DNA of 64,000 nt from Pseudomonas matsuisoli (GCF_014647635.1 NZ_BMPO01000007.1:245650-309649); one strand, 5' to 3'. Shown: positions 50,003-60,392, counted from the stretch's first letter. Notes: generated by a model from the sequence alone, not told the origin. Numbers and translations are program-made.

Positions 50003-51976
50003 TTATCGGAAGCGTTTCACCTCATCAATCAAATTGCTCGCCAGTTTCTCCAGCTCGTTGGCCGTGCGGTCCAGATCCACGAAACGCCCGCGCTGCTGGC
50101 GGTTGCTGGAATCCACGCCCTGCAAGTTGCCGCTCAATACCGTCGACGTCGTGCTCTGCTCATGTGCAGCCTGCGTGATGGCGGTGAACTGCTCGCCAGC
50201 TTCCATCGTCTGGCGCGTGATCTGCGAAAGTGCTTCAGCGACTTGCGCGTTGAGCTGAAGCCCCTCTTCCATCATCTGGTTGCCACGGCGCATGGTGTCG
50301 ATGGCGGTGCCCGTCTCGCTCTGAATGGTACCGATCATTTCGGAAATTTCTGTTGTTGCTTCACGTGTGCGCGCAGCCAGGCTACGCACTTCGTCTGCGA
50401 CCACTGCAAACCCACGTCCCTGTTCGCCTGCTCGCGCAGCTTCGATCGCAGCGTTCAGCGCCAGCAAGTTAGTCTGTTCGGCAATCGAGGTAATCACCCC
50501 GACGATGCCCCCGATCTGCTGAGAGCGCTGACCGAGTGTGCCCAGCATGTCATTGGTCGCTGCCAGCGATTCGGCGATCTGTTGCAGTGCCGACGAGGCC
50601 TCACTCATGGATTCCTGACCGTCCTGTGCCTTCTCGGCGTTCTGGCTCGCCAGGCTCTGCGTAGTGCGCATGTTCTCAGCGATGTTCTGCGACGTCGCGC
50701 TGAACTGCTCCACTGCACCCGCCATGCTCGTCAGCTCACCTGCCTGCTGCTCGATACCGGCCAGCGCATCACCCGAAAGGGCGGCCAATTCACGGGACCG
50801 CTCGCTGACCTGACTCGAGGCATCGCGGATACGCTCCACCATCGTCATCAGCGCTTCGCCCATCTGGTTGAAGCTCGTTGCCAGATCACCTACCTCGTCG
50901 CGACTGGTGATTGCAGAGCGGGCATGCAAGTTACCCGCGCCGAGGGCTTGTGCTTGCGCGACCAGCAACCCCAGCGGACGCAGGCGACGGCGCAGGTACC
51001 AACCAACGGCACCGACCGCAATCAGCATAGCGAGCAGATTGCCGCCCACCAGCTGCCAACCAACGGAGCGGGTCAGCTCGTTGACTTCGTCCATCGGCAG
51101 GCTCGCAAACACAGTCCAGGGGCCTTCGCTGAAGGTTGCCGCAGCACCGACGAAATCCTTGCCGCCGACGGAGTACTGTATATCGGAGGGATTAGCGCGG
51201 GCGCCCTCGACCAACGTATTGGTCGACTGTGCGTCCAGGCTCACACCCGCTTGAGGGATCAACCACTGGTTTTTTTCGTCGAGGATCGCAATAGTGCCGC
51301 CACTGCCAATACGGAAGCTGCCAAGCTTTGCGAACTGCTGATTTTGTGCATCGGTATAGTCGAATCCGACGTAGAGCACAGCGATCACTTTGCCTGCCGC
51401 GTCGCGTACCGGCGTGTACTGGGTCATATAGTTACGACCGAACAGCACTGCGCGTCCGACATACGCCTCGCCCTTGAGAAGCAGCGCATAGGCCGGATGA
51501 GCACGATCGAGCTGAGTACCGATGGCGCGGGAACCGTCCTGTTTCGTCAGCGACGTCGTAATGCGGGTGAAATCGTCACCACTGCGCACGAAGACGGTCG
51601 CGGTGCCGCCGGTCAACTCACGGAATTCGTCGACCAACGCGAAATCGTTGTTAAGAACCGTGTAGCTGCCCAGATACAGCGTCGGCGTATCGGTTCCAGC
51701 GACATTTACCGTCTCATTAGCGCTGACGCGCAGCCCTTCGGTAAACCGGTTCTCGAACAGCGAAGCGAGCTTCTGGGTGTTAGCCCGCAGTTCACCGTGG
51801 AAGATCGAAAGTTGCTCGACGATGAGCCGAGCTTCACTGTGGAGGTGCTCCTCGCGCGTGCTGATCGAGGCTTTCCCGAGGGAATGCAAGGCAAACAGGG
51901 TACTGGCACTGATGAGGAGCAACAGTACGAGCGCGAGCACTGCGGCAAGCTGCAGGGATATACGTGAACGCGTCAT
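50003..51976 (-). CDS. Methyl-accepting chemotaxis protein with Cache domain
   Basis: A 657-residue chemoreceptor. TM1 covers residues about 8-28, a large periplasmic sensor about 30-300 has Cache_3/Cache_2-type features ([42 protein letters not shown]), and TM2 is near 305-325. A HAMP segment ([23 protein letters not shown]) and the signalling coiled coil follow; the hairpin tip [35 protein letters not shown] is intact. The ligand is unknown; Cache_3/Cache_2 receptors often sense organic acids. The neighbouring TRAP operon could import the same ligand, but that is speculation. Confidence 0.94.
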   Translation of the reverse strand: MTRSRISLQLAAVLALVLLLLISASTLFALHSLGKASISTREEHLHSEARLIVEQLSIFHGELRANTQKLASLFENRFTEGLRVSANETVNVAGTDTPTLYLGSYTVLNNDFALVDEFRELTGGTATVFVRSGDDFTRITTSLTKQDGSRAIGTQLDRAHPAYALLLKGEAYVGRAVLFGRNYMTQYTPVRDAAGKVIAVLYVGFDYTDAQNQQFAKLGSFRIGSGGTIAILDEKNQWLIPQAGVSLDAQSTNTLVEGARANPSDIQYSVGGKDFVGAAATFSEGPWTVFASLPMDEVNELTRSVGWQLVGGNLLAMLIAVGAVGWYLRRRLRPLGLLVAQAQALGAGNLHARSAITSRDEVGDLATSFNQMGEALMTMVERIRDASSQVSERSRELAALSGDALAGIEQQAGELTSMAGAVEQFSATSQNIAENMRTTQSLASQNAEKAQDGQESMSEASSALQQIAESLAATNDMLGTLGQRSQQIGGIVGVITSIAEQTNLLALNAAIEAARAGEQGRGFAVVADEVRSLAARTREATTEISEMIGTIQSETGTAIDTMRRGNQMMEEGLQLNAQVAEALSQITRQTMEAGEQFTAITQAAHEQSTTSTVLSGNLQGVDSSNRQQRGRFVDLDRTANELEKLASNLIDEVKRFR

Positions 51977-52241
51977 GGCAATCCTTTAACGTTTTTCCAG
52001 GGGCAGCTTTCGCTACCGGCACGAAGGCGGCTGCTCTCTCGTCAGCCTCTGGTGCCTGATATCGGCCACGGGATAAAGGAGCCGATCTCCAACCGCCAGG
52101 CGGTCGTTTAGCGCGAACGAACGGCTAGGAAAGCCTACTTTGTCGTAAGAAGACTGTGCGATAGAAACACTTTGAAATGAGCAGGTTACCGTTGCGGACT
52201 CGATACCGAGCCCGCAGCAGTGAGCTAGGATATCTGCGCGC

Positions 52242-53924
52242 CTAGCCGCCCGCTGATTCATCCGCAAGGAGATTGCCGCGGCGTGCGCCAAATACCAAAA
52301 AGCGCGCCAGCTCAGCCAGCGGCAATGGCTTGCTGATGAGGTAGCCCTGCGCCTGATCGCAACCAAATTGACGCAGCAGCGCTAACTCATCGCGGGTTTC
52401 CACGCCTTCGGCAACGACGGTCAGATCAAGATTGTGAGCCAGATTGATCATCGCTCGAACCAAGCGGCGGTTTTCGGGATGGGACGCCATTCCTCCCACG
52501 AAGCTGCGGTCAACCTTCAGCAACGCAATCGGTAGCGCACTTAGGTGAACAAATGACGAGTAGCCCGTACCGAAATCGTCCAGCGAGAACCGAACGCCCA
52601 AGCCGCGCAATGCCTTCATGGTCTTGATCACCTGTTCGGTGCGGCGCATGACGGCGGTTTCGGTGAGTTCGAACTCGATCCAGCGGGGGTCGATGCCACG
52701 CTCATCGATTAAGCGGCCAAGCGTAGGCAGCAGCTTGCTGTCCTGGAATTGCCGGAACGACAGATTGATCGCCATATGCAACGGCGCGACGTCTCGATCC
52801 AGAAGCCAACGCAAGTCGCGCAATGCTCGATCGATGACCCAATACCCCAGCGGGATGATCAAACCGGTGTCTTCAGCTAGCGGGATGAACTCATTCGGCC
52901 CGAGCAACCCACGCTCGGCATGCCGCCAGCGCACCAGCGCTTCAAGACCAACCACCTGGCCCGTCTGCATGCACAGCCGCGGCTGGTAATGCAGTTCGAG
53001 TTCGTCACGACGTAGCGCGCGCCGCAGTTCGGTTTCGAGATCCGCCAGATTGCGCTCGCTGCGGTTCAGCCATTCATCGTAGATATGAAAGGTGCAGCCC
53101 GACTGGGTTTTGGCCCGGCGCATGGCGATGTGCGCATGCCACATGAGCGGGTCAGCTTCGATATCGTGTTCCGCGCGCGCCAAGCCCAGGCTGCAACCGA
53201 GCAGCAGGCTTTCGCCGTCAACGCGAAATGGCTCCGCTAGGGCGTCGACGATGCGGGTGGCCATACGGCCTGCGCGCGCCGGGTCTTCCTGGGTGTCCAG
53301 CAACAGGGCGAACTCGTCGCTGCCTAGCCGCGCGAGCGTATCGCCCGGATCGAGCAGCTCCTTCACCCGCACGGCAACCTGGTTGATCAGTTGGTCGCCA
53401 TGCTGATAACCAAGCGAATCATTTACGTGGCGGAAATTATCAAGATCCAGATGCCCAAGCACCAAGCCTTCGGCCTCTTCTTCGAGGCGCGCCTTGAGCA
53501 CGCCAAGAAAACCGTAGCGATTGGCAATGCCCGTGAGCGGATCCTGTACCGCCAGCCCTTCCAGCAAAAGCCGTTGATGACGGCGCTCGTCCACATAGCG
53601 CAAGCAGCGTTGCAGGCCATCAGGGGACAGCTGGTCACGCGCCAACCAGTCGTTTCCATCTGACACCGGCTGTTCGGGCGAAGCCTCGAGCAGATACACC
53701 ACCGGGACGGATAGTCCAGGCTCGGATGGCAATAGATGAGGCTGAATCAACAAGCAATGGGCGCCGCGCCGGGCGCACTGCTCCTGACTGCTCTCCCAGT
53801 CACTGGATTCCACGAGTTCGAAACGACCATCACCGGGCAAATGCTCGCGCAGCAGCGCAGCCCACCCATTGGCCTCACATTGCAGAATCAGACGCGTTGA
53901 CTTTCCTGGCACGCGACTCCCCAT
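52242..53924 (-). CDS. GGDEF-EAL cyclic di-GMP phosphodiesterase
   Basis: A 560-residue protein. Residues 1-120 resemble a degenerate receiver domain. The GGDEF domain at about 125-290 reads RLGSDEFALLL, with GSDEF in place of GGDEF, so cyclase activity is doubtful. The EAL domain at about 300-550 keeps the catalytic blocks LEALVRWRH, FELTETAVM, SLDDFGTGYSS, LKVDRSFV and VVAEGVET, so hydrolysis of c-di-GMP is predicted. By position just before rep it corresponds to ProE of P. aeruginosa. Confidence 0.92.
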   Translation of the reverse strand: MGSRVPGKSTRLILQCEANGWAALLREHLPGDGRFELVESSDWESSQEQCARRGAHCLLIQPHLLPSEPGLSVPVVYLLEASPEQPVSDGNDWLARDQLSPDGLQRCLRYVDERRHQRLLLEGLAVQDPLTGIANRYGFLGVLKARLEEEAEGLVLGHLDLDNFRHVNDSLGYQHGDQLINQVAVRVKELLDPGDTLARLGSDEFALLLDTQEDPARAGRMATRIVDALAEPFRVDGESLLLGCSLGLARAEHDIEADPLMWHAHIAMRRAKTQSGCTFHIYDEWLNRSERNLADLETELRRALRRDELELHYQPRLCMQTGQVVGLEALVRWRHAERGLLGPNEFIPLAEDTGLIIPLGYWVIDRALRDLRWLLDRDVAPLHMAINLSFRQFQDSKLLPTLGRLIDERGIDPRWIEFELTETAVMRRTEQVIKTMKALRGLGVRFSLDDFGTGYSSFVHLSALPIALLKVDRSFVGGMASHPENRRLVRAMINLAHNLDLTVVAEGVETRDELALLRQFGCDQAQGYLISKPLPLAELARFLVFGARRGNLLADESAGG

Positions 53925-54218
53925 TCAAATCGGCTATACAGCGCCTACAAATGATCTCGACCTCCAGCCCTTGAGTTGAGATGCCACATCCAATACGACG
54001 TAGCGCAACCAACTCGAGCTTTTTTAGATAGTTTTCGAGATCTGCTTCTCTTAGCTGACGAGCGAAGCGTACCGTATTCCATCAAATAACCAAGACTGGC
54101 ACATCGCCGTCATCTCGCCATTCTCGAATGCATCGCCGCAGTCGATCGCTCCCGCGAGTCGGGCGCGCGTTGGACTGGTAGACTGTCGCGCCCGCCAGCC
54201 CTCTTCAGCACGCCAAGC

Positions 54219-56231
54219 ATGTCGCGACTCAATCCCCGCCAGCAGGAAGCCGTCAATTACGTAAGCGGCCCCCTGCTCGTTCTCGCTGGCGCCGGTTCCG
54301 GCAAGACCAGCGTGATCACCCGCAAAATCGCCTACCTCATCCAGCAATGCGGCATCCGCGCGCAATACATCTGCGCCGTGACCTTCACCAACAAGGCTGC
54401 CCGCGAGATGAAAGAGCGCGTCAGCACCCTTCTGCGCCCCGGCGAGGGTAAGGGGCTGACCGTCTCGACATTCCACAACCTGGGCCTGAACATCATCCGC
54501 CGCGAATACGCGCACCTGGGCTACAAACCCGGCTTCTCCATTTTTGACGAGGGCGACATCAAGGCGCTGCTCACCGACATCATGCAGAAGGAATACGCGG
54601 GGGACGATGGCGCCGATGAGATCAAGGGCTACATCGGCAACTGGAAGAACGATCTGATCCTGCCCGAAGAGGCCCTGGCCAATGCCCGTGGGCCCAAGGA
54701 GCAGATGGCGGCGATCGTCTACATGCACTATCAGCGCACGCTCAAAGCCTACAACGCGGTGGACTTCGACGACCTAATCCTGCAACCGGTGAAGCTGTTT
54801 CAGAACCATCCCGAAGTGCTTGAGAAGTGGCGTAACCGGATCCGCTACATGCTGGTGGACGAGTATCAGGACACCAACGCCAGTCAGTATTTGCTCGTGA
54901 AGCTCCTCGTGAAGGAACGCGCGCAATTCACCGTGGTGGGCGATGACGACCAGTCGATCTATGCCTGGCGCGGCGCGCGACCGGAAAACCTGATGCAGCT
55001 CAAGGAGGACTTCCCCTCCCTGAAGCTGGTGATGCTGGAGCAGAATTACCGCTCCACCAGCCGTATCCTCAAATGCGCCAACATCCTCATCGCCAACAAT
55101 CCACACGTGTTCGAAAAACAGCTGTGGAGCGAAATGGGTGTCGGCGATCCGATTCGTGTCATCCGCTGCAAGAACGAAGACGCCGAATGCGAGCGTATCG
55201 CGACGGAAATCCTGACCCTGCACTTGCGCACCGGTCGGCCCTATAGCGAATTCGCGATTCTCTACCGAGGGAATCACCAGGCGAAGCTGATGGAGCTCAA
55301 GCTCCAGCACCACCAGGTGCCCTATCGTCTGTCCGGCGGCACGAGCTTTTTCGGGCGTCAGGAAGTGAAGGACATCATGTCCTACTTCCGCCTCCTGGTT
55401 AACCCGGACGATGACAACGCCTTTTTGCGCGTCATCAACGTCCCCCGGCGTGAGATCGGCTCGACCACACTGGAAAAGCTCGGCAACTACGCCACCGAGC
55501 GCAAGCTCAGCATGTACGCGGCGAGCGATGAAATCGGCCTGGGCGAACACATGGACGCCCGCTACACCGAGCGGTTATCACGCTTCAAAAGCTATATGGA
55601 CAAGCTGCGTATGCAATGTGCGGGCGATGACCCGATCTCGGCACTACGCAGCATGGTCATGGATATCGACTACGAGACCTGGGTGCGCAGTAACGTCGCC
55701 AGCGAAAAGGCGGGTGACTTCCGCATGAGCAACGTCTGGTTCCTCATCGACGCGCTGAAAAACACGCTGGAGCGCGACGAAGACGGCGACATGACCATCG
55801 AACAGGCCATCGCCAAACTCGTCCTGCGCGACATGCTCGAACGCCAGCAGGAGGAAGAAGAAGGCGCCGAAGGCGTGCAGATGATGACGCTGCATGCCTC
55901 GAAGGGGCTGGAGTTCCCGTACGTATTCATCATGGGCGTCGAGGAAGAGATCCTGCCTCACCGTTCCAGCATCGAAGCAGACACCATCGAGGAAGAACGT
56001 CGCCTCGCGTATGTCGGCATCACCCGCGCCCGCCAGAACCTGGCAATGACCTACGCCAGTAAGCGCAAGCAGTACGGTGAGATCATCGAATGCATGCCTA
56101 GCCGCTTCCTCGACGAGCTCCCACAGGAAGACCTCGAGTGGGAAAACGTCGAAGACGCCCCCGTCGAACAAAAAGCCGCCCGCGGCAACGACGCCCTGGC
56201 GGCAATGCGGGCAATGTTGAAGAAGGGTTGA
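54219..56231 (+). CDS. rep: ATP-dependent DNA helicase Rep
   Basis: A 670-residue superfamily-1 helicase that clears protein roadblocks ahead of the replication fork. Motif Ia/I is LAGAGSGKTSVITRKIAYL near residue 25, motif II VDEYQDTN, motif III GDDDQSIYAWRGA, motif IV YRSTSRIL and motif VI YVGITRARQNL. Length and start (MSRLNPRQQEAVNYVSGPLLVL) fit Rep rather than UvrD or PcrA. It is transcribed alone, ending in a repeat region. Confidence 0.96.
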   Translation: MSRLNPRQQEAVNYVSGPLLVLAGAGSGKTSVITRKIAYLIQQCGIRAQYICAVTFTNKAAREMKERVSTLLRPGEGKGLTVSTFHNLGLNIIRREYAHLGYKPGFSIFDEGDIKALLTDIMQKEYAGDDGADEIKGYIGNWKNDLILPEEALANARGPKEQMAAIVYMHYQRTLKAYNAVDFDDLILQPVKLFQNHPEVLEKWRNRIRYMLVDEYQDTNASQYLLVKLLVKERAQFTVVGDDDQSIYAWRGARPENLMQLKEDFPSLKLVMLEQNYRSTSRILKCANILIANNPHVFEKQLWSEMGVGDPIRVIRCKNEDAECERIATEILTLHLRTGRPYSEFAILYRGNHQAKLMELKLQHHQVPYRLSGGTSFFGRQEVKDIMSYFRLLVNPDDDNAFLRVINVPRREIGSTTLEKLGNYATERKLSMYAASDEIGLGEHMDARYTERLSRFKSYMDKLRMQCAGDDPISALRSMVMDIDYETWVRSNVASEKAGDFRMSNVWFLIDALKNTLERDEDGDMTIEQAIAKLVLRDMLERQQEEEEGAEGVQMMTLHASKGLEFPYVFIMGVEEEILPHRSSIEADTIEEERRLAYVGITRARQNLAMTYASKRKQYGEIIECMPSRFLDELPQEDLEWENVEDAPVEQKAARGNDALAAMRAMLKKG

Positions 56232-56245
56232 GGTGATCGTCGGCA

Positions 56246-56581
56246 GGCGCACCAACGGTGCCGCCCTGCTACCGCTTTCGCGGCCAAGGCCGCCCATACA
56301 GGAGCCGCATACCGGCAACCTCTAACTGACTCAGCACTGCTTTTGTAGGGGCGGCTTTAGCCGCGAATGCGCCGGCCCGGCGCACCAACAATACCGAGGC
56401 TGATACCGCTTTCGCGGCCAAGGCGGATGGCCGCCCCGCGGATCGCCGCCCGGCCGCTCCTACAGGAACCACGTACCGGCAGCCTCTAGCGAACTCACCA
56501 CTGCTTCTGTAGGGGCGGTTTTAACCGCCAATGCGCCGGCACGGCGCACCAGCGACACCAAAATCAATACCGCCCTTGCAG
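56246..56581. repeat. Tandem array of diverged ~133-164 base repeat units
   Basis: Three units start with GGCGCACCA at 56246, 56379 and 56543 (the last truncated). Each full unit contains TACCGCTTTCGCGGCCAAGG, then a TACAGGA...TACCGGCA stretch and GTAGGGGCGG[C/T]TTTAGCCGC-like palindromes. The array fills the gap between rep and the convergent kinase gene. Its content resembles REP (TGTAGGGGCGGC) clusters. Confidence 0.75.
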
Positions 56582-56583
56582 CC

Positions 56584-58578
56584 CTACCCCAAAATCACAT
56601 CGATCCTCGTGCACAGCGTTTCCATGGCGAAAGGCTTCGTCAGCACCTGCATCCCAGGGGCAAGGCTGTTGCCGCCGATTGCGGATGCCTCGGCGTATCC
56701 CGTGATGAAGAGCACCTTCAAATCAGGTCGGAATTGACGCCCTGCGTCTGCCATCTGGCGACCGTTCATGCCGCCGGTCAAACCGACATCCGAGATGAGC
56801 AAATCGATATGCATGTCCGACCGCAGTAGGCGCAGCCCGCTTTCCCCGTCATGCGCCTCGAGAACGGTGTAGCCCTGCTCTTCAAGCACCTCGCTCACCA
56901 GGTCGCGAATGCTGCTTTCGTCATCCACGATCAGAACGGTACGTGCATGCTTCGCGGAGACCGACGGCGCCGCGGCCAACGCCGGCCTGGCCGATGCGGG
57001 CGGTCCCAGGTAACGCGGCAGATAGAGCCGCACGCAGGTCCCGCTTCCCGGCGTCGATTCGATACGGGCGTGGCCACCCGATTGCCGCGCGAACCCGTAG
57101 ATCATGGAAAGCCCTAACCCCGTGCCAAGGCCGATGGGTTTGGTCGTGTAGAACGGATCGAACGCGCGACTGACGACGTCAGGCGTCATACCAACGCCGT
57201 TATCCCGCACGGAGATGCACACGTAGTCATTGGCGGAAAGGTTCGCCGAAGCCGCCACGTCCCCCTCCAACCGTAGGTTTTGCGTCTCGATCGTGAGCTG
57301 GCCGCCATGAGGCATCGCGTCGCGGGCGTTCAGGCACAGGTTGAGCAAGGCATTCTCGAGCTGGTTGGGATCACAAAGCGTGGTCCATAGCATCAGGTCC
57401 AGATGCGTTTCCGTCTCCACCGCAGGCCCGACGCTACGCTCGATGAGCTCGAGCATCCCCGTAATGAGATGGTTGGCGTCGGTCATCGACGGATCGAGCG
57501 TCTGCCGGCGCGAAAACGCCAGCAAGCGGTGTGTCAACGCAGCGGCGCGGCGGGTTGCGCCTTGGGCGGTATCGAAATACCGCGGCAGGTCCGCGTAGCG
57601 CCCCTGCTCCATGCGGATTTTCATCAGATCCAGGCTGCCCGTGATGCTGGTCAGCAGGTTATTGAAATCATGGGCAAGGCCGCCGGTAAGTTGCCCGACG
57701 GCCTCCATCTTCTGACTTTGCCGGAGCTGACCCTCCGCCAACGCCAGCGCCTCGGCCTGGCGCTTGGTTTCGCTGACGTCACGCACGTTGCAGTAGATCA
57801 ACTCACCGCGCAGTACCGCGTTCCAGGACAGCCAGCAGTACTCGCCATTGCGGCATCGGTAGCGGTTTTCGAATCCCATCAACGTATGTCCGTCGATTAG
57901 CGTGCGTAGCGCATCGCCGGTGCGCTGGGCATCATCGGGATGGACGAACCCGAGATACGGCGTTTCCTTCAACTCGCGCTCGCTCCAGCCCAGCGTGTTC
58001 ATCCAGGCGTCGTTGATGCTTATCAAGTAGCCGTCGTGCGAGGCGGTACACAACAAGTCCGGCGCCGCTTCCCAGATGAGGTCGCGTTCGCGCGTTCGGA
58101 CTTCGGCTTGCTGCTCGCGCTCGTGCGCCACCTCTTGGAGCCGGGTATAGATCACCCGCAAGGCGAAGCAAGTCCCCACGATCGCGGCATTGACGAGCAC
58201 GAACAGCAACGCCGCCAACCACTGGTCCGTCGTTACGACACCGCCGTTTTCCGGGCGAATGAAGAGAAACACGGCGGCTCCCGCCGCCAATACGGTCGAC
58301 CATAGCCCGGGGCCCAACCCAAGGAAAAAGCCGATGGCCATAAGCGCCGGGATAAATAGCAGGTACGGCAGGCCGAGTAGCGGCAAGGCCTGGCGCGCGA
58401 ACGCCCCGGCCAACACGACAGCAATCGCCATGGTGTATCGCATCCACGCGGGCAAACCCAGCAAAGGAAGCAAGGCGCGACCGATACGGATCAGGATAGA
58501 GCGGACATAGCGCACAAGAAGTTCCAGGTGAAAACGTGGGGCGGGGAAAGAGATGAACAGCGAGCTTATTACCGCCAA
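56584..58578 (-). CDS. Hybrid sensor histidine kinase / response regulator
   Basis: A 664-residue membrane kinase. Residues about 45-135 contain four helices of DUF4118/KdpD type (LLPLLGLPAWMRYTMAIAVVL...), then a short coiled segment and a PAS domain (LIWEAAPDLLCTASHDGYLISINDAWM). The HisKA domain has the phosphorylated His in GGLAHDFNNLLTSI, the ATPase domain LNARDAMPHGG and GLGTGLGLSMIYGF, and a C-terminal receiver has the aspartate in DLLISDVGLTGGMNG. There is no output domain and no partner regulator nearby, so the pathway is unknown. The HDFNNLL box places it with PAS hybrid kinases. Confidence 0.93.
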   Translation of the reverse strand: MAVISSLFISFPAPRFHLELLVRYVRSILIRIGRALLPLLGLPAWMRYTMAIAVVLAGAFARQALPLLGLPYLLFIPALMAIGFFLGLGPGLWSTVLAAGAAVFLFIRPENGGVVTTDQWLAALLFVLVNAAIVGTCFALRVIYTRLQEVAHEREQQAEVRTRERDLIWEAAPDLLCTASHDGYLISINDAWMNTLGWSERELKETPYLGFVHPDDAQRTGDALRTLIDGHTLMGFENRYRCRNGEYCWLSWNAVLRGELIYCNVRDVSETKRQAEALALAEGQLRQSQKMEAVGQLTGGLAHDFNNLLTSITGSLDLMKIRMEQGRYADLPRYFDTAQGATRRAAALTHRLLAFSRRQTLDPSMTDANHLITGMLELIERSVGPAVETETHLDLMLWTTLCDPNQLENALLNLCLNARDAMPHGGQLTIETQNLRLEGDVAASANLSANDYVCISVRDNGVGMTPDVVSRAFDPFYTTKPIGLGTGLGLSMIYGFARQSGGHARIESTPGSGTCVRLYLPRYLGPPASARPALAAAPSVSAKHARTVLIVDDESSIRDLVSEVLEEQGYTVLEAHDGESGLRLLRSDMHIDLLISDVGLTGGMNGRQMADAGRQFRPDLKVLFITGYAEASAIGGNSLAPGMQVLTKPFAMETLCTRIDVILG

Positions 58579-58700
58579 CGGCGGTAGCCGTCCATCGCCG
58601 CGATGTACAAAAACTATGAGCTATCGGCGCTGGGCCCTTGTCCCAATCATAGGCGTCATGAAAACACGCTGTTTTTTTCTATCACGTGAAGGAGGCTGAA

Positions 58701-59234
58701 ATGGCAATCGCAAATGCCAAGCAAGAACTCAAGAGCGTACAGAACGTTGCAAATCAGGCAAGGGCTGGGAAAGACGCGGGCATTAGCAATCACGCGGAAA
58801 TCGGCAAAGCGTTGTCCGTGCTGCTCTCGGATGCTTTTGCGCTGTACGTGAAGACCAAAAATTACCACTGGCACGTCGCCGGTCCGCATTTTCGGGATTA
58901 CCACCTGCTGCTCGAACAGCAAGCGGATCAAATCTTCGAGATTACCGACGACATCGCCGAACGCGCCCGTAAGATCGGCGAGCCTACCATCCGCTCGCTG
59001 GAGCAGATGGTCGCGCAAAAGCGCATCGCCAGCAGCGAGGTCGAGGATCTTTCAGCGCATCAAATGCTGAAGGAGCTACAGGCCGATAACGAGGCATTCG
59101 CCGCGTTCATGCGTACCACCCATACGCTGACCAGCGATAACAACGACCTCGCCACCACCAGCATGCTGGAAGAGTGGATCGACCAGGCTGAGCGTCGTGC
59201 ATGGTTCCTGCGTCAAAGCGTCATGGATCGCTAG
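58701..59234 (+). CDS. dps: Dps-family ferritin-like protein
   Basis: A 177-residue protein of the Dps/ferritin fold, which stores iron and protects DNA under stress. The ferroxidase region NYHWHVAGPHFRDYHLLLEQQADQIFEITDDIAERARKIG has the expected His, Asp and Glu ligands. I chose the ATG at 58701, as AAGGAGG lies 7 bases upstream; a GTG at 58686 is out of family. A lysine-rich N-terminal tail (MAIANAKQELKSVQNVANQARAGK) may bind DNA. Confidence 0.9.
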   Translation: MAIANAKQELKSVQNVANQARAGKDAGISNHAEIGKALSVLLSDAFALYVKTKNYHWHVAGPHFRDYHLLLEQQADQIFEITDDIAERARKIGEPTIRSLEQMVAQKRIASSEVEDLSAHQMLKELQADNEAFAAFMRTTHTLTSDNNDLATTSMLEEWIDQAERRAWFLRQSVMDR

Positions 59235-59249
59235 ATCTTATCGCTGAGC

Positions 59250-59279
59250 GAAGCCCCGTCCATCGCGGGGCTTTCTTTT
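59250..59279 (+). terminator. Terminator of the dps gene
   Basis: AGCCCCG-TCCATCG-CGGGGCT is followed by TTCTTTTG, 18 bases after the dps stop. Confidence 0.85.
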
Positions 59280-59417
59280 GCCATATGAAAAATCGTACCG
59301 CCTAGCGCTAAACCGCATTTCCAGAGCCTGACACGGTCTGAAACAGGTACGTGCCGATTGCTCGATCTCGATCGATGCGTTATCACCTTACCGGTACAGC
59401 TACGGGGGACGATCGTC

Positions 59418-59909
59418 ATGACGCTATTAACCATTGATCTCGACCGCCTTGCCGAAGCGTTTGATGCCCAGGATCGGCTAGACCGCATTCTGGATCTGGA
59501 AACAGGCGAGATCCGGGCGTTTCGTGCGGAAAGTCTCCCGTTCGAAGAACAGGAGGCCTTGGAAAGTCGACCGGATCGCTACGTCGCTATTCCCCGCCTC
59601 AACCTCGAAGATCGCATTGCGCTGCGCGAAGCCTTTCTTCAGGAATTGCGTGAGCCCCATGCACACCCGCTACTGACGCTGGCGCTCAGCGGCCGCAAGC
59701 CATTGCGTACCTTCGATTACGAGCTGGAACAATTTCCAGCGGCGCAAACCGCTTGGTCGCGTTTCCAAACGACTCGCTTAAGGGAAGACGTGCTGGCGTG
59801 GCTGGCCGAACAAGGCGTAGAACCTGGTGCGGGGCACCCGGCGCAAACGCCGGACAGGCACGATATTCCGAAAGACATCCTGCGCCGCCTAAAGGGCGCG
59901 TCTCTCTAA
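59418..59909 (+). CDS. UPF0158 family protein
   Basis: A 163-residue soluble protein of the UPF0158 family of unknown function. Visible blocks are LDLETGEIRAF, PDRYVAIPRL and LREAFLQEL, then SRFQTTRLREDVLAWLAEQGVEP. The ATG at 59418 is preferred; an upstream start at 59358 has no family support. It stands alone between dps and a REP-rich region. Confidence 0.8.
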   Translation: MTLLTIDLDRLAEAFDAQDRLDRILDLETGEIRAFRAESLPFEEQEALESRPDRYVAIPRLNLEDRIALREAFLQELREPHAHPLLTLALSGRKPLRTFDYELEQFPAAQTAWSRFQTTRLREDVLAWLAEQGVEPGAGHPAQTPDRHDIPKDILRRLKGASL

Positions 59910-60023
59910 AAGGCACGCGCTGTAGGTGCGGCCAAGAGTCGCGAATGCGTGCCCACCACATCACCAACGGATATTCCATGCCCGCGCACCGGTCTCATGT
60001 ACATCACTCTCCAAGGAGGCAAC

Positions 60024-60392
60024 ATGAAGACCATCAAACCGCTTACCGCTCTACTGGGCGCACTCGTCATCGCCGGAACCGTTCACGCACAAGATGCGAA
60101 AGACAAGCAGCAGGAGCCCTCGCGCGAGGAGTATCAGGAACAGGTACTCAAGCAGGCGCCGAACCAAAGCGATGACGCGGTTGCCCGGGACCCAATGCAC
60201 ATCGGCGACCTGAAAGTCGGTGCGCCTGCGCCACACAAATACTGGCGCGACGATTACGCGATCAAGGATCTGCAGAAGCACAACCTGTCCAAGCCGGAAA
60301 ACGAAAAGCAGCATTGGGTGAAGATCGGTACCGACTACGTATTGCTGAACAACGATACCGGTACGATCCAAAAGATCATCAAGGCGGAGTGA
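60024..60392 (+). CDS. RcnB-family periplasmic protein
   Basis: A 122-residue exported protein with signal peptide MKTIKPLTALLGALVIAGTVHAQ. The mature part ends HWVKIGTDYVLLNNDTGTIQKIIKAE, the short beta-domain seen in RcnB/CigR-like proteins (RcnB modulates Ni/Co export in E. coli). Between them lies a charged linker. Homology to RcnB is judged from motif alone, and function need not be metal-related. AAGGAGG precedes the ATG at 60024. Confidence 0.7.
   Translation: MKTIKPLTALLGALVIAGTVHAQDAKDKQQEPSREEYQEQVLKQAPNQSDDAVARDPMHIGDLKVGAPAPHKYWRDDYAIKDLQKHNLSKPENEKQHWVKIGTDYVLLNNDTGTIQKIIKAE

Noticed and set aside
49973..51967. A 664-codon open frame on the plus strand.
   Set aside because: It is the complement of the chemoreceptor gene, which has clear domains on the minus strand; high GC content keeps the shadow open.
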